Made by a program: the position numbers and the translations under genes. The notes below the pieces were generated by a model that ran no database searches, had not been told where the DNA came from, and saw only the letters and a list, made by a program, of their open reading frames with translations. A stretch of DNA of 8,705 nucleotides, from NCBI GenBank assembly GCA_017413145.1, contig JAFPUX010000389.1:1-8705 (forward strand), in the 5' to 3' direction. Positions 7,176 through 8,705 of this stretch are shown in pieces (position 1 is the first letter of the stretch; the number at the start of each line of letters is the position of its first letter). The DNA comes from Kiritimatiellia bacterium. Its GTDB lineage: Bacteria > Verrucomicrobiota > Kiritimatiellia > RFP12 > UBA3636.

Positions 7176-8444
7176 ATGAAAACGACAACCACCCTCCTTC
7201 TCCTCGCGCTCCTCCCCGCCGCGCTGCTCGCGGCGGACGCGGAAAAGCTCGCCATCTCCGGCGTCGCGCAGATGTACTGGGCAAACGGCAATCCGAACAA
7301 CAACTGGAACGGCGGCGGCACGACCCAAGCCAACCTGTTCGACGGGAACTACACGTCCGGCGTCCATTTCCCCTACGACGGGAAGGGGGGCGACAACATG
7401 TACATGGAGTTCAACCTCGCGGCGCTGCTGTCCGGCGGCTACCACGTCACGCAGTTCAAGGTCTGGCAGGCGGCCGCCCACCAGTATTCGCTCTACTATC
7501 TCGAAGCCGGCTCGTCGCAGTACGAACCGGTCGAAGGCGCCGTCGGCGTGTCCTACGCCGGAGCGGACGGCGCCGCCTACACCGTCGGGAAGGTCTGCAC
7601 CAAGGTGAAGATCGTTTTCAACAAACTGACGGGTTGGAGCCCCGGCACGTCGGAGATCGAGGTCTGGGGGATCGACCCCGCCCAGATGTCCTGTTCCCAT
7701 CCCGCGTACACGGACTGGGAGCCCGTCGACGGTTCGGCCACGTGCACGAAAAAGGGCGTCAACCGGCACAAATGCCTCGTCTGCGGCGAAGTGGAAGAAC
7801 AGGCGTCCGATTTGATGCCCCCGCTCGGCCACGCCTACGTGACGACGCTGACGACGCCAGGGACGAGCTCTTCGTACGGCTCGGGCGCGATGTCCTGCGA
7901 GCGGTGCGACTGGTCGGCGGTCTTCAACATTCCGATTGATTTGACGTCTCTTGGCGGCGTTGCGTCGCCCGGAATCGTGCAGTTCACGGACTTGACCGTT
8001 TCGTCCGAATGGCATCCGGAGTGGGGACCCTGCGCGGCCAACTTGATTGACGGAATCTGGACCGAAGGCTACGGCTGGTGTCCCGGGTCCCGTTCGCACG
8101 ACGACGACTGGGCGGACTTCGATTTCGGGACGGAAATCGACCTGACGAAGATCGACGTTTCCGTCCCGAACCGGACGCAGACGCTGGATTTCTACAAGGT
8201 CGAGGGCGACGAGGAAACCCTGATCGGCACGGTGGAAATCGCGGCCGGCTCCGGCAGCTACCAGCGCAGGGCGGTCGAGTTCCGCGGCGTGACGCTGAAG
8301 AAGCTACGCCTGCGCGTGACGGACGCGACCGGCACCTCCCTCTGGGGCCGCAGCGTGATCCAAGTCCTCGAGTTCCACCCCTACGGCACGGTCGTCGGGG
8401 CGGGCAAGCTCGACGCCACCCGCACGCGGATTTTCCTCTACTAG
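7176..8444 (+). CDS. Secreted protein with two discoidin-like domains around a CxxC module
   Basis: A 422-residue exported protein with a clear signal peptide (MKTTTT plus a Leu/Ala core, AxA-type cleavage near residues 20-22). Two discoidin (F5/8 type C)-like beta-sandwiches are suggested: about 24-167 (ANLFDGNYTSGVHF, VTQFKVW, SEIEVWGID) and about 260-405 (AANLIDGIWTEGYGW, ADFDFG, LKKLRLRV, IQVLEFHPYG). Such domains usually bind sugars. Between them, residues 173-246 carry C173, C190, C200, C203, C241 and C244 with the pattern ATCTKKGVNRHKCLVCG and LGHAY, matching repeats in surface proteins of gut Clostridia; the function of those is not known to me. No catalytic domain is seen, so it is probably an adhesin or a carbohydrate-binding partner of the upstream protein. 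It is coupled to that gene and lacks an obvious anchor. Its use of CTA at 8304-8306 is rare for the window. Confidence 0.87.
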   Translation: MKTTTTLLLLALLPAALLAADAEKLAISGVAQMYWANGNPNNNWNGGGTTQANLFDGNYTSGVHFPYDGKGGDNMYMEFNLAALLSGGYHVTQFKVWQAAAHQYSLYYLEAGSSQYEPVEGAVGVSYAGADGAAYTVGKVCTKVKIVFNKLTGWSPGTSEIEVWGIDPAQMSCSHPAYTDWEPVDGSATCTKKGVNRHKCLVCGEVEEQASDLMPPLGHAYVTTLTTPGTSSSYGSGAMSCERCDWSAVFNIPIDLTSLGGVASPGIVQFTDLTVSSEWHPEWGPCAANLIDGIWTEGYGWCPGSRSHDDDWADFDFGTEIDLTKIDVSVPNRTQTLDFYKVEGDEETLIGTVEIAAGSGSYQRRAVEFRGVTLKKLRLRVTDATGTSLWGRSVIQVLEFHPYGTVVGAGKLDATRTRIFLY

Positions 8445-8705
8445 CGCGCGACGGAGAAAAACGAAACGCGCCCGCCGTCCGACGGCTTGGGCGGTTCGTC
8501 GAGCGCGGTGCGGAGGCCCGCGGCGCGGACGTCCGCGAGGAAGTCGTCCGCGGCGGCGGCGTCCGGCGCGGTGCCGGACGCGGAAAGTCCTGCGCGCGAC
8601 AGGTCCACGTGCGAAAGCAGCACGCCGCGCGAGGCCGCCGCGCGCATGACGTCCGGCAACGCGGACGAAACGGACGGCGCGAACGGCGCGTCGTCGCGCC
8701 GCTCC
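8441..8705 (-). CDS. C-terminal part of a possible PilN/GspL-like assembly protein (5' end outside window)
   Basis: The minus-strand frame is open from the right edge to TAG at 8443-8441, giving at least 87 residues; the TTG at 8659 is probably an internal codon, not the start. The fragment has an alternating helix/strand pattern: ALPDVMRAAASRGVLLSHVD, a short LSASGTAPD strand, helix DAAAADDFLADVRAAGL, and a closing GGRVSFFSVAR strand. This resembles the ferredoxin-like C-terminal domain of PilN or GspL, inner-membrane assembly proteins of type IV pili and type II secretion, where a residue-level difference score strand ends in a VSF-type motif. The assignment rests on this pattern alone and is tentative. 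Its stop overlaps that of the convergent secreted protein by 4 bp, leaving no intergenic terminator. Confidence 0.55.
   Translation of the reverse strand, partial: ERRDDAPFAPSVSSALPDVMRAAASRGVLLSHVDLSRAGLSASGTAPDAAAADDFLADVRAAGLRTALDEPPKPSDGGRVSFFSVAR

Noticed and set aside
3115..7179. Plus-strand frame of 1354 codons overlapping the secreted protein
   Set aside because: Arg-rich low-complexity product without signal peptide or motifs; a frame-shifted shadow of the real gene, and it also crosses the lpxK start and the promoter.
3242..7333. Minus-strand frame of 1363 codons opposite the secreted protein
   Set aside because: It is in codon register with the sense gene and stays open only because that gene lacks TTA, CTA and TCA codons. 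Its product is Arg/Val/Gly-rich with no domain motifs.
8472..8484. GCCGTC-C-GACGGC inverted repeat near the right end
   Set aside because: Short arms with a 1-base centre, inside coding sequence, and no T-run directly after it on the plus strand; expected by chance in G+C-rich DNA.

Overview
The window is a G+C-rich bacterial chromosome segment with tightly packed genes. The best guess for the source is an uncultured member of the PVC group, most likely a gut- or rumen-type Kiritimatiellota/Lentisphaerae bacterium. This rests on four observations: an LpxK (so a lipid A outer membrane) with a long insert of the kind I recall from that group; very large secreted modular proteins; a Cys-rich surface-protein module resembling those of gut Clostridia; and strong avoidance of TTA/CTA/TCA codons. 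The placement is an inference, since no rRNA or marker alignment is possible here.

Layout, left to right: the 3' end of an unrecognised plus-strand gene (2-109). Then a minus-strand operon read from right to left: lpxK (3230-2049), ruvB (2052-1027, ATGA overlap with lpxK), a DUF6922-like putative antitoxin (1020-721, 6 bp after ruvB) and an AbiEii/AbiGii-type nucleotidyltransferase toxin (766-158, overlapping the antitoxin by 46 bp). The operon therefore joins lipid A synthesis, Holliday-junction migration and a toxin-antitoxin pair that looks recently added, with visibly lower G+C in its toxin part.

A 134-bp divergent intergenic region (3231-3364) holds a good sigma70-type promoter for the rightward genes, with an 8-bp perfect inverted repeat over its -35 box. 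Rightward are two exported proteins in one translationally coupled unit. The first is a 1266-residue modular protein: N-terminal beta-sandwich, glycoside-hydrolase-like barrel, beta domain, two Fn3-like domains, a concanavalin-like domain and a C-terminal domain. The second is a 422-residue protein with two discoidin-like sugar-binding domains around a CxxC-rich module. Together they suggest a small secreted apparatus for binding and perhaps cleaving a glycan; substrate and enzyme family are unknown.

At the right edge a partial minus-strand gene (8441-8705), possibly a PilN/GspL-like pilus or secretion assembly protein, converges on the secreted pair. The two stop codons are nested in one CTAG tetranucleotide. 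There are no RNA genes, CRISPR arrays, insertion sequences or gene-free stretches over 300 bases. The many long overlapping reading frames are by-products of codon bias.
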